Below, one piece after another: positions 32,638 through 42,120 of a stretch of DNA of 64,000 bases (within the stretch, counting starts at the first letter, position 1; every line of letters starts with the position of its first letter). This DNA comes from Kibdelosporangium philippinense (lineage in GTDB: Bacteria; Actinomycetota; Actinomycetes; Mycobacteriales; Pseudonocardiaceae): the NCBI RefSeq assembly GCF_021390435.2, contig NZ_JAJVCN010000004.1, positions 724,501 through 788,500 on the forward strand, in the 5' to 3' direction. The notes beneath the pieces are model-generated. The model was given only the letters and a program-made list of their open reading frames with translations, did no database searches and was not told the origin of the DNA. The position numbers and the translations under genes were made by a program.

Positions 32638-33942
32638 TCAGCCGAGGCACTCTCGAACGGCCTTGGCCAGGTTCGCCGCACGCGGGTCGTCTGGCCGGAA
32701 GTTCCAGAGGTTCGTCACGTAGCCGAACCCGACCCGGGCCTCCGGGTCGGCGAAACCGACCGATCCACCGGAACCCGGGTGGCCGAACGACCCCGGACCG
32801 AGCAGCGGCGCTGGCGGGCAGGACCGCCAGAACCCGAGAGACATGTAGAAAGATCGGTCAGCCGGAACGTTGAGTCCGGGTGGCAGCCCGTGCATCGGCG
32901 TCTTGTCGGTCTGCACGGCCGTCGCCCTCCTGACGGTCGCGGGATTGAGCAGCCGCACGCCATCGACCGTGCTCACGGTGGCTGCGTACATCTTTGCGAT
33001 GGACTGCGCGTCCGCGACCATGTTCGCGGCCGGGAACTCCGCCGCGCGCCAGGCACGCGTGGTGAAGTACGGGGTCGCGGGATCCAACGCGCCGCCGAGT
33101 TCACCGGCGCGGGCCTGCACCGAACCCGGCTCCCACAGGGCCGTGACCCATTTGGTGACCGTGTCCGCGTCGAGCCCGGTCAGCTTGATCATTCCGGCGA
33201 TCAGCTCGTCGAGGCTGAACGGCGCCGCGTAGTGGATCTTGGAGACCCGGTGCTCGTGCTGCTCCGGCAGCCCGATCCAGGCGCTCAGCCGCAGCGGACG
33301 GGCGACCTCGTCGGCGAAGAACGTGCCGAGCGACTTGCCGGTGATCCGGCGCACGAACTCGCCGACCAGGAACCCGTAGGTGACGGAGTGGTAGACGTGC
33401 TCGGTTCCCGGCGTCCACAACGGTTTCTGTGCCTCGAGCGCACGGATGACCGGGTCCCACGCGCAGACCTGCTCGAACGTCAGCGGTCCGTCCACGATGG
33501 GCAGACCGGCCTGGTGCGAGAGCAGCCAGCGGACCTTGATGTTCTGCTTGCCGTTGGCGCCGAACTCCGGCCAGTACCTGGTCACCGGGGCGTCCAGGTC
33601 CAGCAGGCCGCGCTGCACCAGCATGTGGGCGCAGATGGCCGTGGCGCCCTTCGTGGTGGACGCGACCTGGGCGATCGTGCTCTTGCGCCACGGTTGGTTC
33701 GCCTCACGGTCGGCCAGGCCGTCCCACAGGTTGACGACCTGGCGTCCGCCTGCGTAAACGCTGACGGCCGCGCCCACCTCGCCGGAATCCTTGAAGTTCG
33801 CGCGGAACACGTCGGCGACCTTGCCCCAGCCGCGCTCTACACAGTCCCCACCTGCCGAGGCGGTACTGGCCAGGCCAGCGAGCGCGCCGACACCCAGTGC
33901 ACCGGTGAGAAGAGTCCTGCGTCGAACGTTTCCCTCTGCCAT
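32638..33942 (-). CDS. Exported serine hydrolase, class C beta-lactamase/esterase family
   Basis: The 434-residue protein has a Tat-type signal EGNVRRRTLLTGALGVGALAGLASTASA. The beta-lactamase/DD-peptidase-like fold is marked by ASTTKG (S-x-x-K nucleophile and base), YHSVTYGFLVG (Y-x-S motif region) and HPGSGGSVGFADP in place of the KTG triad. These features match EstB-like esterases and LACTB-type hydrolases rather than true beta-lactamases. The ATG at 33942 has GAGAGGGA upstream. Its 3' end lies eight bases from the fused sigma-factor gene, tail to tail. Confidence 0.9.
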   Translation of the reverse strand: MAEGNVRRRTLLTGALGVGALAGLASTASAGGDCVERGWGKVADVFRANFKDSGEVGAAVSVYAGGRQVVNLWDGLADREANQPWRKSTIAQVASTTKGATAICAHMLVQRGLLDLDAPVTRYWPEFGANGKQNIKVRWLLSHQAGLPIVDGPLTFEQVCAWDPVIRALEAQKPLWTPGTEHVYHSVTYGFLVGEFVRRITGKSLGTFFADEVARPLRLSAWIGLPEQHEHRVSKIHYAAPFSLDELIAGMIKLTGLDADTVTKWVTALWEPGSVQARAGELGGALDPATPYFTTRAWRAAEFPAANMVADAQSIAKMYAATVSTVDGVRLLNPATVRRATAVQTDKTPMHGLPPGLNVPADRSFYMSLGFWRSCPPAPLLGPGSFGHPGSGGSVGFADPEARVGFGYVTNLWNFRPDDPRAANLAKAVRECLG

Positions 33943-34129
33943 TTCGAGTCCCTCTCCAGCGGTCTTCGGTACGGCGATGACGTTCGCCGAGGGCACTGAC
34001 GCGGCCCCGCCACCGTGCTGACATGGGCCCTGACATGGTGTGATCTGGATCTCGCCGACCGGATGCAACCGATAGTGGGGCTTGGGGCCTGTTCGGGGTG
34101 AGAGCACTCGCCGTGCCGGGCGGGAGCTG

Positions 34130-34657
34130 ATGGGAGCGTCTGTGTTCGAAGGTCCGCCGAAGCGTGGTGCGCGCTGGGAGGCTGATTACGCATCATTCGT
34201 ACGGTCGCGCACACCGGCACTGCGCTCGACCGCGTACGTGTTGTGCGGTGACTGGCACCGGGCCGACGACCTGCTGCAGACCACGCTGCTCAAGCTCTAC
34301 CTCGTGTGGCCACGCCTCGTGCGCCACGGCGAGTTGGACGGCTACGCGCGCCGCGTGCTCGTGCGGGCGTTCCTGCACGAGAACCGGCGGAAATGGCGCT
34401 CGCGTGAGCACAGCGCTGCGGAGCTACCGGACATACAGGCCGAACGGGACCCGGATCACGAGCAACGCATGGTGGTCAGAGCAGCGCTGGCGTCGGTGCC
34501 GCCGAAACAGCGTGCCGTGCTCGTGCTCAGGTACTGGAACGACCTGAGCGTGGAGGACACCGCGGCGGCACTGGGGTGTTCCGAGGGAAACGTGAAGAGT
34601 CAGTCGGCACGCGGGCTCTCGACGCTGCGGAAAGCACTGAAGGGGGCCTACGCATGA
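34130..34657 (+). CDS. ECF sigma factor, SigE-like family of actinobacteria
   Basis: The 175-residue sigma factor has region 2 (YASFVRSRTPALRSTAYVLCGDWHRADDLLQTTLLKLYLVWPRL) and region 4 (ASVPPKQRAVLVLRYWNDLSVEDTAAALGCSEGNVKSQSARGLSTLRKAL). The sequence is typical of the large actinobacterial SigE-type (ECF with RADDLLQ) group. The start at 34130 has GGGAG upstream. Its stop overlaps the start of a small membrane protein by four bases, the usual arrangement of sigma factor and anti-sigma partner. Confidence 0.93.
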   Translation: MGASVFEGPPKRGARWEADYASFVRSRTPALRSTAYVLCGDWHRADDLLQTTLLKLYLVWPRLVRHGELDGYARRVLVRAFLHENRRKWRSREHSAAELPDIQAERDPDHEQRMVVRAALASVPPKQRAVLVLRYWNDLSVEDTAAALGCSEGNVKSQSARGLSTLRKALKGAYA

Positions 34658-35010
34658 ACGACGACGAAGCGCGCGCAGTGCTCAGACTCGCTGGGCCCAC
34701 GTCCGAACCCGGTCCCGCACCCGACCTAGACCTGATCATCGCGCGTGGACGACGGTCCCGCGCGACCCGTACAACCGCGTTGGTGGCAGGCAGTGCCGTC
34801 GCGACGGCCGCTGCGGTCCTGCTCGTCGTCCTGGTCGCCATGCAGCGGCCCGTGCCGCAGTACATCGACCCAGCGACGCCCCCGTCCGACAGACCCGTGC
34901 CGACCCCGTCGGTTACCCCGACGGTGGGCAGGACCTGGACAACTCCTCCGCCCACGGCGGGCACGACCCAGTCCACCAACTCTCCGACGTTCACCGCTAC
35001 TGGTCGTTGA
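34654..35010 (+). CDS. Single-pass membrane protein, probable anti-sigma partner
   Basis: This 118-residue protein has a short cytoplasmic N-terminus (NDDEARAVLRLAGPTSEPGPAPDLDLIIARGRRSR), one membrane helix (TALVAGSAVATAAAVLLVVLVAM) and a Thr/Pro-rich exterior tail. It has no zinc-finger motif. ATGA overlap with the upstream ECF sigma gene argues that it controls that sigma factor. The family itself was not recognised. The next gene, 42 bases on, may be in the same transcript. Confidence 0.75.
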   Translation: MNDDEARAVLRLAGPTSEPGPAPDLDLIIARGRRSRATRTTALVAGSAVATAAAVLLVVLVAMQRPVPQYIDPATPPSDRPVPTPSVTPTVGRTWTTPPPTAGTTQSTNSPTFTATGR

Positions 35011-35052
35011 GGCGGTTGCTGCTTCGCAGCGATCCACACTAGAAAGACCACG

Positions 35053-36225
35053 ATGACAACCCTCGCAGAACCTGTTGTGCTCGCACGCGCCCGTTTCCTG
35101 ACACGCCCGTACGTTCGGGCGGTTGCCGCGTACCTCGCCGTGCGCGCGTTCGGAGTGCTTGTTCTGGCGTTATTCGCTGACACGACCGAGCACTCGTTGC
35201 TCGACCGGCTGACGGCCTGGGACGGCCAGTGGTACCTCGCGATCGCTGACGACGGCTACGGCGGTATCACCAAAGGACTGGTTGACGCGGAGGGAAAACT
35301 CGCGCCACACACGCCGCTGGCGTTCTTTCCCTTGTACCCGTTGCTGCTTCGTGTGGTCGCTGCGTTGACCGGTACGAGCACGGTGTTCGCTGGGTTGCTG
35401 GTTAGCGTTCTGGCTGGGGTGGCTGCGGCGTGTGCCTTGTTCCGGCTGGGCAGGATGGCTGGCGGTAACCCGCGTGTGGGCCTGTTGTTGGTGGTGCTGT
35501 GGGCAGGCGCGCCGATGGCGATCACGCTGTCCATGGTGTACACCGAAGCGCTGTTCACGGCCTTTGCCGCTTGGGCGTTGGTCGGTGTGGTCGAGCGGCG
35601 TTGGTTACTGGCGGCGCTTTGCTGCATTGGTGCCGGGCTCACGCGACCGTCCGCCGCGGTGCTGATCGGCGTGGTCGCGCTCGCCGCGGTGGTTGTTTTC
35701 CTTCGTTCGCAGGACAAATGGCAGCCGCTGGCGTGTGCTGTGGTGTGCCCGTCGGGATTACTCGGCTATTGGGCGTGGGTCGCCGACCGGACCGGCGACA
35801 TCCGCGGGTGGTTCAACCTCGAATGGGACGGCTGGCGAACCAAGTTCGACGCGGGCGCCGAGAGCGCGGAGTTCATCTGGGACAAGCTGGTGACTGGGGC
35901 GTCCGTCATGGAGACGTTGACCGTGTTCATCCTGCTCCTCGCCGCGGTGTCCGCCGCACTGCTGCCTTTCGTGCTGCGGTCGCGACCAGGTCGATGGCCG
36001 CTTGCCCTCTTCGGCATCGGCATGGTGATTCTGGTTGCTGGGACTGCCGGTCTTCCGTTCGCGAAGACACGGTTCCTGCTGCCTGGCTTCGTTCTCCTGC
36101 TGCCCTTGGCAATCGGGCTCGCCAACCGTCGGCCCGCGACCGCTATCGCCGGTGCTGCGGCGTTTGTGTTGGTAGGCAGCTGGTTCAGCGCCTATTCACT
36201 GACAGGGTGGCATTACGCGATCTGA
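35053..36225 (+). CDS. PIG-V-like membrane mannosyltransferase (GT-C)
   Basis: The 390-residue protein has about nine to ten membrane helices. The lumenal loop after the first helix carries RLTAWDGQWYLAIADDGYGG, the catalytic WDG.WY motif of PIG-V type GPI mannosyltransferases and their bacterial relatives. AFFPLYPLLLRVV follows, another family signature. Bacterial members transfer mannose from polyprenyl-phosphate-mannose to exported lipids or proteins. The acceptor is unknown. It follows the sigma/anti-sigma pair closely and may belong to that regulon. Confidence 0.88.
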   Translation: MTTLAEPVVLARARFLTRPYVRAVAAYLAVRAFGVLVLALFADTTEHSLLDRLTAWDGQWYLAIADDGYGGITKGLVDAEGKLAPHTPLAFFPLYPLLLRVVAALTGTSTVFAGLLVSVLAGVAAACALFRLGRMAGGNPRVGLLLVVLWAGAPMAITLSMVYTEALFTAFAAWALVGVVERRWLLAALCCIGAGLTRPSAAVLIGVVALAAVVVFLRSQDKWQPLACAVVCPSGLLGYWAWVADRTGDIRGWFNLEWDGWRTKFDAGAESAEFIWDKLVTGASVMETLTVFILLLAAVSAALLPFVLRSRPGRWPLALFGIGMVILVAGTAGLPFAKTRFLLPGFVLLLPLAIGLANRRPATAIAGAAAFVLVGSWFSAYSLTGWHYAI

Positions 36226-36395
36226 GGCTCGACCGTTGCCCGAATCACCAGTTCGCGGAACATCCTGTCGATGGCTCGTCGGCTCGCTTCGGTCATAGCC
36301 CCTACCGCGCCGAAGTCCTTACAAGCCGCATGCTCGTCGCGGTGATCAGGCTTGTCGAAGTAGGGTCGCAGTCCGCTGGCATTACAGGGGGCGAG

Positions 36396-37426
36396 ATGGC
36401 GGGGCGGATAAGGCGACGAACATTGCTGGTGTCCAGCGCTGTCGCGGCGCTGGCGGCGGGTGGAGCCATAGCGGTGGCGAATTTTCGCAAGCCGCCGGTC
36501 GAGGACCCGTTCCTCAACGGGGAACTGCCGGTCGCGCCCGTGCCCGACCCGACAGACGAGCCGGTAGAGGTCGTGTACTGCGCCGGGTGGGACTACAAAG
36601 CGCGTGTCCCGGTCTCACCGACGTCCGAATCGGTCGCACGCGCACAGGACACCGCAAGCGCCCAGTACGCGGCGGTCCTGCTCGTCGGCGGGGTGGTCAG
36701 GGCGGTCGTGGAAGTGTGCTGGTCAGCCCACCACGCCGAGCTGTGGAACGTCGACTCCGACGGCCGCAGATACCGTGGGGTCTCCTATCGGCGTTGGCCG
36801 GACGGGCACCTGCGGCTGTTCCTGGTCCGCAGCTGGAACTACCCCGCGCGGGACACCCCCGAATTGCACAGCGAACAGCCGACGTTCAAGGCCCAGCTCC
36901 AGCGCGACCCCGCTGCCGCGATCCAATCGATCGCCGTACCCACTGCGTCCGCAGAACGTCACCGAGATGGTCACCGACGGCGCGCGACTGCGCACAGAGG
37001 ACGGTCGCATCCTGACCATCAAACGAACCTCTGCCGGCACGATTCGGTTGCCCAGCGGGAAATTGCTCGTCGCGGACGCAGCATGGCTGCACACCGATCC
37101 CAAACCACTGGCCGCGACGGCGACACCTGGCACGTACCCGGTGGATGTGTTCCAGGTGATCGTGGACGGGAAGCCAGGGGAGACCGCCGCGTGCCGAGTG
37201 ACCGTGGCCGATGTGCCGGTCGCTACGTGGAAACTCGCGCTGCGCGATGGGGACCATGAACTGGACCTTGGCGAAGGGCAGTTCGCGGGCAACCCGGTGA
37301 ACACGGCCACCATCTCGTTGATCGACGCCACCGGCATCGTGGCTCGGGTACGGCAAGGACGGCACGCTCGCCTGTTTCGTCGCCGACCTCTTCGCGCCCG
37401 GCGTGGCGGAAGCCAAACCCATCTGA
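36396..37426 (+). pseudogene. Exported DUF4241-like protein, two frameshifts
   Basis: An ATG at 36396 after AGGGGG opens AGRIRRRTLLVSSAVAALAAGGAIAVA, a signal or Tat-like N-terminus, and an unfamiliar domain to about 36940. The homologous sequence then shifts frame to PLRPQNVTEMVTDGARLRTEDG...LPSGKLLVADAAWL...PGTYPVDVFQVI...ATWKLAL. It shifts again near 37340 to LGYGKDGTLACFVADLFAPG, ending at TGA 37424-37426. The last two blocks fit DUF4241. As read the gene is not functional. Confidence 0.7.
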
Positions 37427-37514
37427 CCCTTTGTGGACACAACGGCCAAACGGCGAATTGCAGCCACTCGGTCACCATAGCGACCGGCCTTGTCGGATAC
37501 GAGGATTGAGGGTT

Positions 37515-38366
37515 ATGACTCACAACCCCAGCCGACGCGCCGTCCTGATGGCGCTCGTCGCCGCAGGCGCCACTCTGCCGTACGCGACCGCCAACGCAAG
37601 TACCTGCAAGCCCGCGCCAATCGCGTTGCAGATGTGGTCTCTGCACGAACAGGCCGAAAAGGACTTGTAGGGCGTTCTGGAACGGGTGGCGGACATCGGT
37701 TACGTAGCCATCGAGTCCTACGACCTCTATGGACATTCGCCCAAAGCGGTCAAAGCCCGCCTCAACGCACTCGGGCTCGGCCTGTGCAGCTCCCACGCGC
37801 CTTTCCCGTCAGGAGAAGACGCCAAAGAGATCCTCGACCAATATGCCGAGCTGGGCGCGCGCACGCTCGTGTGGAGCCTGGAACCGGAGGAATTCACCTC
37901 CCTGGACGCGATTCGACGAGGCGCGGACCGGATCAACAAGGCTGTGGACAACGCTGCCGCGTACGGCATGCGGATCGGCTATCACAACCACTTCGCCGAG
38001 TTCCGCAATTCCTTCAACGGACGCAAGGCTTATCGGATCCTGCTTGACGAACTGGACCCGCGGGTCGTCATCGAACTCGACACCTACTGGGCACAGACCG
38101 GCGGCGTCGACCCCGCGGCCGTCTCCGCGTCGCTTGGCAGGCGGCTCGAGTTCACCCACCTCAAGGACGGGCCTGCCCTCGGCATGGACGACTACATGGT
38201 TCCCTACGGCGAAGGCGTGATCGACATCCCGAGGGTGGTCCGCGCCAATCCTTCCGTCCGGTGGAACATCGTCGAGATGGACCGCTCGCACCACGACATG
38301 TTCGAGCTGCTTCGCGGCTGCTACGACTACCTCGTCAGCCGGGGCCTGGCCACCGGGAGGCGCTGA
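37515..38366 (+). pseudogene. Tat-exported sugar phosphate isomerase/epimerase-like protein with in-frame amber stop
   Basis: An ATG at 37515 opens THNPSRRAVLMALVAAGATLPYATANA, a twin-arginine signal, then IALQMWSLHEQAEKDL followed by TAG at 37668-37670. The same frame continues without shift as GVLERVADIGYVAIESYDLYGHSP...RIGYHNHFAEF...VVIELDTYWAQTGG...LEFTHLKDG...YGEGVIDIP, a complete xylose-isomerase-like TIM barrel with metal ligands Glu, His and Asp. Only the single amber codon separates it from an intact 283-residue protein. Downstream GTG codons could start a shorter, unexported form, which seems unlikely. Confidence 0.8.
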
Positions 38367-38468
38367 CGCCTCATCGTTTCCGACCTGCTGTTCGTCTCCA
38401 CTCTGAACGCTTTTGCCGCCAGCTGGCAATGGCGGGGTGGAAGGGGCAAGGCAGCAGCGAGGAGCGTG

Positions 38469-39026
38469 ATGACGTCAGACGCGGAACTGATCCGCAGATC
38501 GCTGACCGGGGACACGGAAGCGTTCGTGGAGGTGATCTGCCGCCACGAGCAGGCGATCGGGGCCTACCTCGCGCGGCGAGTCGGCTCAGCGGCGGCGGAG
38601 GACCTGCTCGGCGAGGTGTGGGTAGCAGCGGCCTTCGAGTCCCGGAGAACCTTCAACCGGTCGTTCCATGAGGCACGGCCGTGGTTATACGGGGTGGCGC
38701 TGAACAAGCTGAGACGTCATTGGCGGGATCGTCCGGCCGAGGACCTCGTGCCGGACGCGACCAGCATGGTGACCGGGTGGGATCCCTGGCCCGCGGTTGA
38801 GGCCAGAGTGGACACCCAGTCGTCGCTGCGGGCGGCATTGGCGAAGCTCAAGCCGGAGGAACGAGAGGTACTGACCCTCGTCGCCTGGGAGGACTTGACC
38901 GTCGCCGATGCCGCACGCGTGCTTGGCATTCCTGCCGGAACGGCGCGCAGGCTGATGCACCAGGCCCGCAAAGCGCTGCGCAACGCGCCCGAAGTGGCTG
39001 CCTTAGTCAACATTCCAGCAGTGTGA
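38469..39026 (+). CDS. ECF sigma factor
   Basis: The protein has 185 residues. Region 2 reads TEAFVEVICRHEQAIGAYLARRVGSAAAEDLLGEVWVAAAFESRRTFN, region 4 LAKLKPEEREVLTLVAWEDLTVADAARVLGIPAGTARRLMHQARKALR. A GTG at 38466 directly before the ATG is also possible. It is followed at once by a CU044_5270-family gene, a pairing seen repeatedly in actinobacteria in which the second protein is membrane-anchored and presumably controls the sigma factor. Confidence 0.92.
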   Translation: MTSDAELIRRSLTGDTEAFVEVICRHEQAIGAYLARRVGSAAAEDLLGEVWVAAAFESRRTFNRSFHEARPWLYGVALNKLRRHWRDRPAEDLVPDATSMVTGWDPWPAVEARVDTQSSLRAALAKLKPEEREVLTLVAWEDLTVADAARVLGIPAGTARRLMHQARKALRNAPEVAALVNIPAV

Positions 39027-39036
39027 AAGAGAGCTC

Positions 39037-40119
39037 GTGATCATGGATGAGTTGGACCTGGTCAAGCAGTTGAAAGATGTCCCGCCGCTGCGACCAGAGG
39101 CGTACGAGCGCGCCAGGGCGACGCTGGGCACGGCAATGGCGCAGACACAGACCTTGCAGCGGCCGGACGCCGCTGTGTTATCGAGGAAGTGGTTTTCGTT
39201 GGCACGCTTGGGAATTAAGGGCCGGATCGGCATCGGTGTGGCTGGCGCCGTCGCCGCGGGTGCTGCCGTCGTAATGGTGGCGTCGACCTCGGTGCCCACC
39301 CCCGCACCGACCGAGGCGACCGCTCAGGAAGCCGTCGTCGAAGCCCCGCTGATGAAGCTGGCGACCAGCATCAAGGCGAGTGGCGGCCAGTTGCCGGGAG
39401 ACGCGTCGCTGGTCATCAGGTCGACGACCGCGCCGGACGGAAAGCCTTACGTCGTCTACAGTCTCTACACCGACAAGGGCGCGGTCTTCTTCGCGGAGTC
39501 CAAAAAGGATCTCCCAGGGGCGGTTTCCCGTGGCGCCGACCTCGCCGACCCGTCGGACGCCCGGACTCTGGCGGCGGCGCGTGCGGCGGCATCCGGTGAC
39601 CTCGACAAGGCTCGTGTGCAGATGGTCAACGCCACGAAGAACGTGTGGGGGCTGGACCTCAGCCCAGCCGAGCAGCAGAAGATCTGGGACGCGGCCCAGG
39701 CCGAGACGATGAAGCTGCTGAAGGAGAAGGGGGTCGCCAACCCGCAGCCGAAGCCGCGCCCCACTGGCAAGGCACTGGAAGAGGCGATCAGCAACAACGT
39801 CCGGACCAACGCGACCAACGCGCTGTTCCTCGGTGCGGCCAACCCGGAGGTTCGGGCGGGCGTGCTGCGCCTGATCTCGTCCATTTCGGACGTCAAGGTG
39901 GACAAGTCGACGGTCAAGGACCGTCCGACGCTGGTCATCACGGCTGGTCCTTCGGTGTTCGGCGGCCACAGCGAGGGAATCCTGACCATCGACGCCGAGA
40001 CGGGACTGCCGCTGCGCTCCGACACGAAGCCTGCCCCGAAGTCGGACGGCCCCGCGGCCGTGGCGACGTACGACTCGAAGCGAGTCACGGTGGCTGACGT
40101 GGTGGCTGGCAAGTTCTGA
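39037..40119 (+). CDS. CU044_5270 family membrane-anchored protein
   Basis: The 360-residue protein has the family opening DELDLVKQLKDVPPLRPEAYERARATL. One membrane helix (IGIGVAGAVAAGAAVVMVAST) at about 65-90 and a ~260-residue extracytoplasmic domain rich in Lys and Asp follow. The conserved position directly after an ECF sigma gene (10-base gap) suggests a sensor/anti-sigma role, although no zinc-binding anti-sigma motif is present. A strong hairpin follows the stop. Confidence 0.85.
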   Translation: MIMDELDLVKQLKDVPPLRPEAYERARATLGTAMAQTQTLQRPDAAVLSRKWFSLARLGIKGRIGIGVAGAVAAGAAVVMVASTSVPTPAPTEATAQEAVVEAPLMKLATSIKASGGQLPGDASLVIRSTTAPDGKPYVVYSLYTDKGAVFFAESKKDLPGAVSRGADLADPSDARTLAAARAAASGDLDKARVQMVNATKNVWGLDLSPAEQQKIWDAAQAETMKLLKEKGVANPQPKPRPTGKALEEAISNNVRTNATNALFLGAANPEVRAGVLRLISSISDVKVDKSTVKDRPTLVITAGPSVFGGHSEGILTIDAETGLPLRSDTKPAPKSDGPAAVATYDSKRVTVADVVAGKF

Positions 40120-40138
40120 CACACCTGGTAATCGAGCA

Positions 40139-40166
40139 GGGGCCTGACCCGTCTGGGGCAGGCCCC
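40139..40166 (+). terminator. Terminator hairpin
   Basis: The arms GGGGCCTG (40139-40146) and CAGGCCCC (40159-40166) pair perfectly 20 bases after the CU044_5270 gene. Confidence 0.65.
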
Positions 40167-40329
40167 CGTGTCTGTTCAGGACCAACTGGTCGGGCGTTCT
40201 GGCGGCCGAGGATTCACACACTTGTGGCTGTTTTACGTCATTGCGCACCGCTGCCAGTCGATGACTGACAGTATATCCGTGATCCACGGTCGTAGTTGCC
40301 GCAACAGTGAATCCCACGGAGGTCCTGCG

Positions 40330-42114
40330 GTGCGGTTCGGGTCTTGGTCTCTCTTTCCTGTTGTCACGGCGATTTTGCTGGCATCGGCGACGCCGGGCCG
40401 TGCTGAGCCGCAGGAGCCGGTCTTCCAGGATGGTCAGGCGCAGCCGGTGTTCGATCCGGCCGATGTGGTGCGCGACGACCTGTGGGTGACCGCGCCGGTG
40501 GACAGCGATCGTGACGGCGAGGACGACCTCGTGCATGTCCAGGTCGTCCGGCCACGCGCAACTGAGCAGGGGCTGAAGGTCCCGGTCGTGTACGAGGCCT
40601 CGCCGTACTATGGCGGGTTCAAGAATCTCCCGAACCACAATGTGGATGTCGAGCTGTATTCGCCTGGGTATCAGACAACCGCGACCGGCGACGGCCGGGT
40701 CGGTCCGACCCCGGAGATGACTTCGCACTACGAGGAGTTCTTCACTTCACGTGGCTACGCCATGGTTTACTCGGAATCATTGGGCAGTGGTCAGTCGACC
40801 GGGTGCCCGACCGTGGGCGGGCGCAACGAAACCATCGGTGCGAAGTCCGTTGTGGACTGGTTGAACGGCAGGGCCGAAGCGCAGGACGCCGCCGGTGCTC
40901 CGGTCAGTGCCAAGTGGACGACCGGAAGTGTTGGCATGATGGGTGTTTCCTACAACGGAACGCTCCCCAACGCGGTGGCGACGACCGGTGTGCGAGGCCT
41001 CGACGCGATTGTCCCGATCGCCGCGATCTCCAGTTGGTACGACTACTACCGCGCTGACGGCGCGGTCGTCGCGCCCGGCACGTTCCAGGGCGAAGACGTC
41101 GATGTGCTCGCCGGATCGGATTACACCCGAGCGGACCAAGAAATCTGCAAGCCGCTCATCGAGCAGCTCCGGAAGGACCAAGACCGCGTCACCGGCGACT
41201 TCAGTCCGTTCTGGCAGGAACGCGACTACCTCAAGGACGCGCACAACGTTCGTGCCGCGACCCTTGTCGTGCACGGCCTGAACGACTGGAACGTGAAGGG
41301 CTTGCAGGCAGCGCAGTGGTACGAGGCAATCAAGAAAGCCGGTGCGCCACACAAGATCTGGTGGCATCAGAAGGACCACACCGACCCCGTCACCGTCCGC
41401 AAGGACGAATGGTTGAAGACGCTGAACCGCTGGTTCACCCGTTACCTGTACAAGCAGCAGAACGGCGTGGAAACCGAGCCCCGCGCGACAATCCAGCGCG
41501 AGGACGGGTCCTGGGTGGACGAAGCCGAATGGCCCGCACCCGGTACCTCCACCGGTTCGCTGTACCTCGGCGCCGGCGGTCCCGCACACGGAACCCTTGG
41601 TGTGCAGAGAAAGCACGACTCGATCGTCGAATCGTTGACCGACGATGCGTCGAAGAAAGCCGAGACTCTCGTCAACGAGGCCAGTTCGCCCAACCGTCTG
41701 TCCTATTCGACCAGTGCGACGCGTAAGTCAATCCGGTTGTCCGGCCAGGCAAAAGTCGACCTGCGTGTGTCGTTCAGCCGCCCGGCCGCGAACGTGACGG
41801 CACTGCTCGTCGATCGAGCACCCGACGGAACGAGCAAGATCGTCACCAGGGGCTGGACCGACCCACAGAACCGGATCAGCCCGTGGCTGACCGTGCCGAT
41901 CACGCCGGGCCAGCGCTATTCGGTCGAGGTTCAGTTCGAACCGAAGGACTACGTCTTCGCGGCAGGCCACAAGGTCGAGTTCGTCCTGTTGTCCAGCGAC
42001 TACGACTACACCTTGCGGCCGAAACCCGGTGCGGGCATTTCTCTGAAGGTCGACGACACCGCCCTTCAGCTGCCGATCGTCGGTGGAAAGCGCGCATTGG
42101 CCGACGCTCTGTAG
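40330..42114 (+). CDS. Secreted X-Pro dipeptidyl-peptidase-like hydrolase (S15, CocE/NonD)
   Basis: The 594-residue protein starts at GTG 40330, after GGAGG, with signal peptide RFGSWSLFPVVTAILLASATPGRA. The S15 fold is shown by RDDLWVTAPVDSDRDGEDD, oxyanion region YEASPYYGG, nucleophile elbow GMMGVSYNGTLPNAVA, Asp in VVHGLNDWNV, His in HQKDHTDP and a C-terminal jelly-roll domain ending in VEFVLLSSDYDYTLRP. Relatives include Streptomyces Xaa-Pro dipeptidyl peptidases that remove dipeptides from secreted peptides. Its stop lies seven bases from the convergent AraC-type gene. Confidence 0.93.
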   Translation: MRFGSWSLFPVVTAILLASATPGRAEPQEPVFQDGQAQPVFDPADVVRDDLWVTAPVDSDRDGEDDLVHVQVVRPRATEQGLKVPVVYEASPYYGGFKNLPNHNVDVELYSPGYQTTATGDGRVGPTPEMTSHYEEFFTSRGYAMVYSESLGSGQSTGCPTVGGRNETIGAKSVVDWLNGRAEAQDAAGAPVSAKWTTGSVGMMGVSYNGTLPNAVATTGVRGLDAIVPIAAISSWYDYYRADGAVVAPGTFQGEDVDVLAGSDYTRADQEICKPLIEQLRKDQDRVTGDFSPFWQERDYLKDAHNVRAATLVVHGLNDWNVKGLQAAQWYEAIKKAGAPHKIWWHQKDHTDPVTVRKDEWLKTLNRWFTRYLYKQQNGVETEPRATIQREDGSWVDEAEWPAPGTSTGSLYLGAGGPAHGTLGVQRKHDSIVESLTDDASKKAETLVNEASSPNRLSYSTSATRKSIRLSGQAKVDLRVSFSRPAANVTALLVDRAPDGTSKIVTRGWTDPQNRISPWLTVPITPGQRYSVEVQFEPKDYVFAAGHKVEFVLLSSDYDYTLRPKPGAGISLKVDDTALQLPIVGGKRALADAL

Positions 42115-42120
42115 AGTGGT

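Noticed and set aside
32638..33942. True beta-lactamase resistance gene
   Set aside because: The K-T/S-G motif is replaced by HPGSGG and the sequence resembles EstB-like esterases, so antibiotic resistance is not supported.
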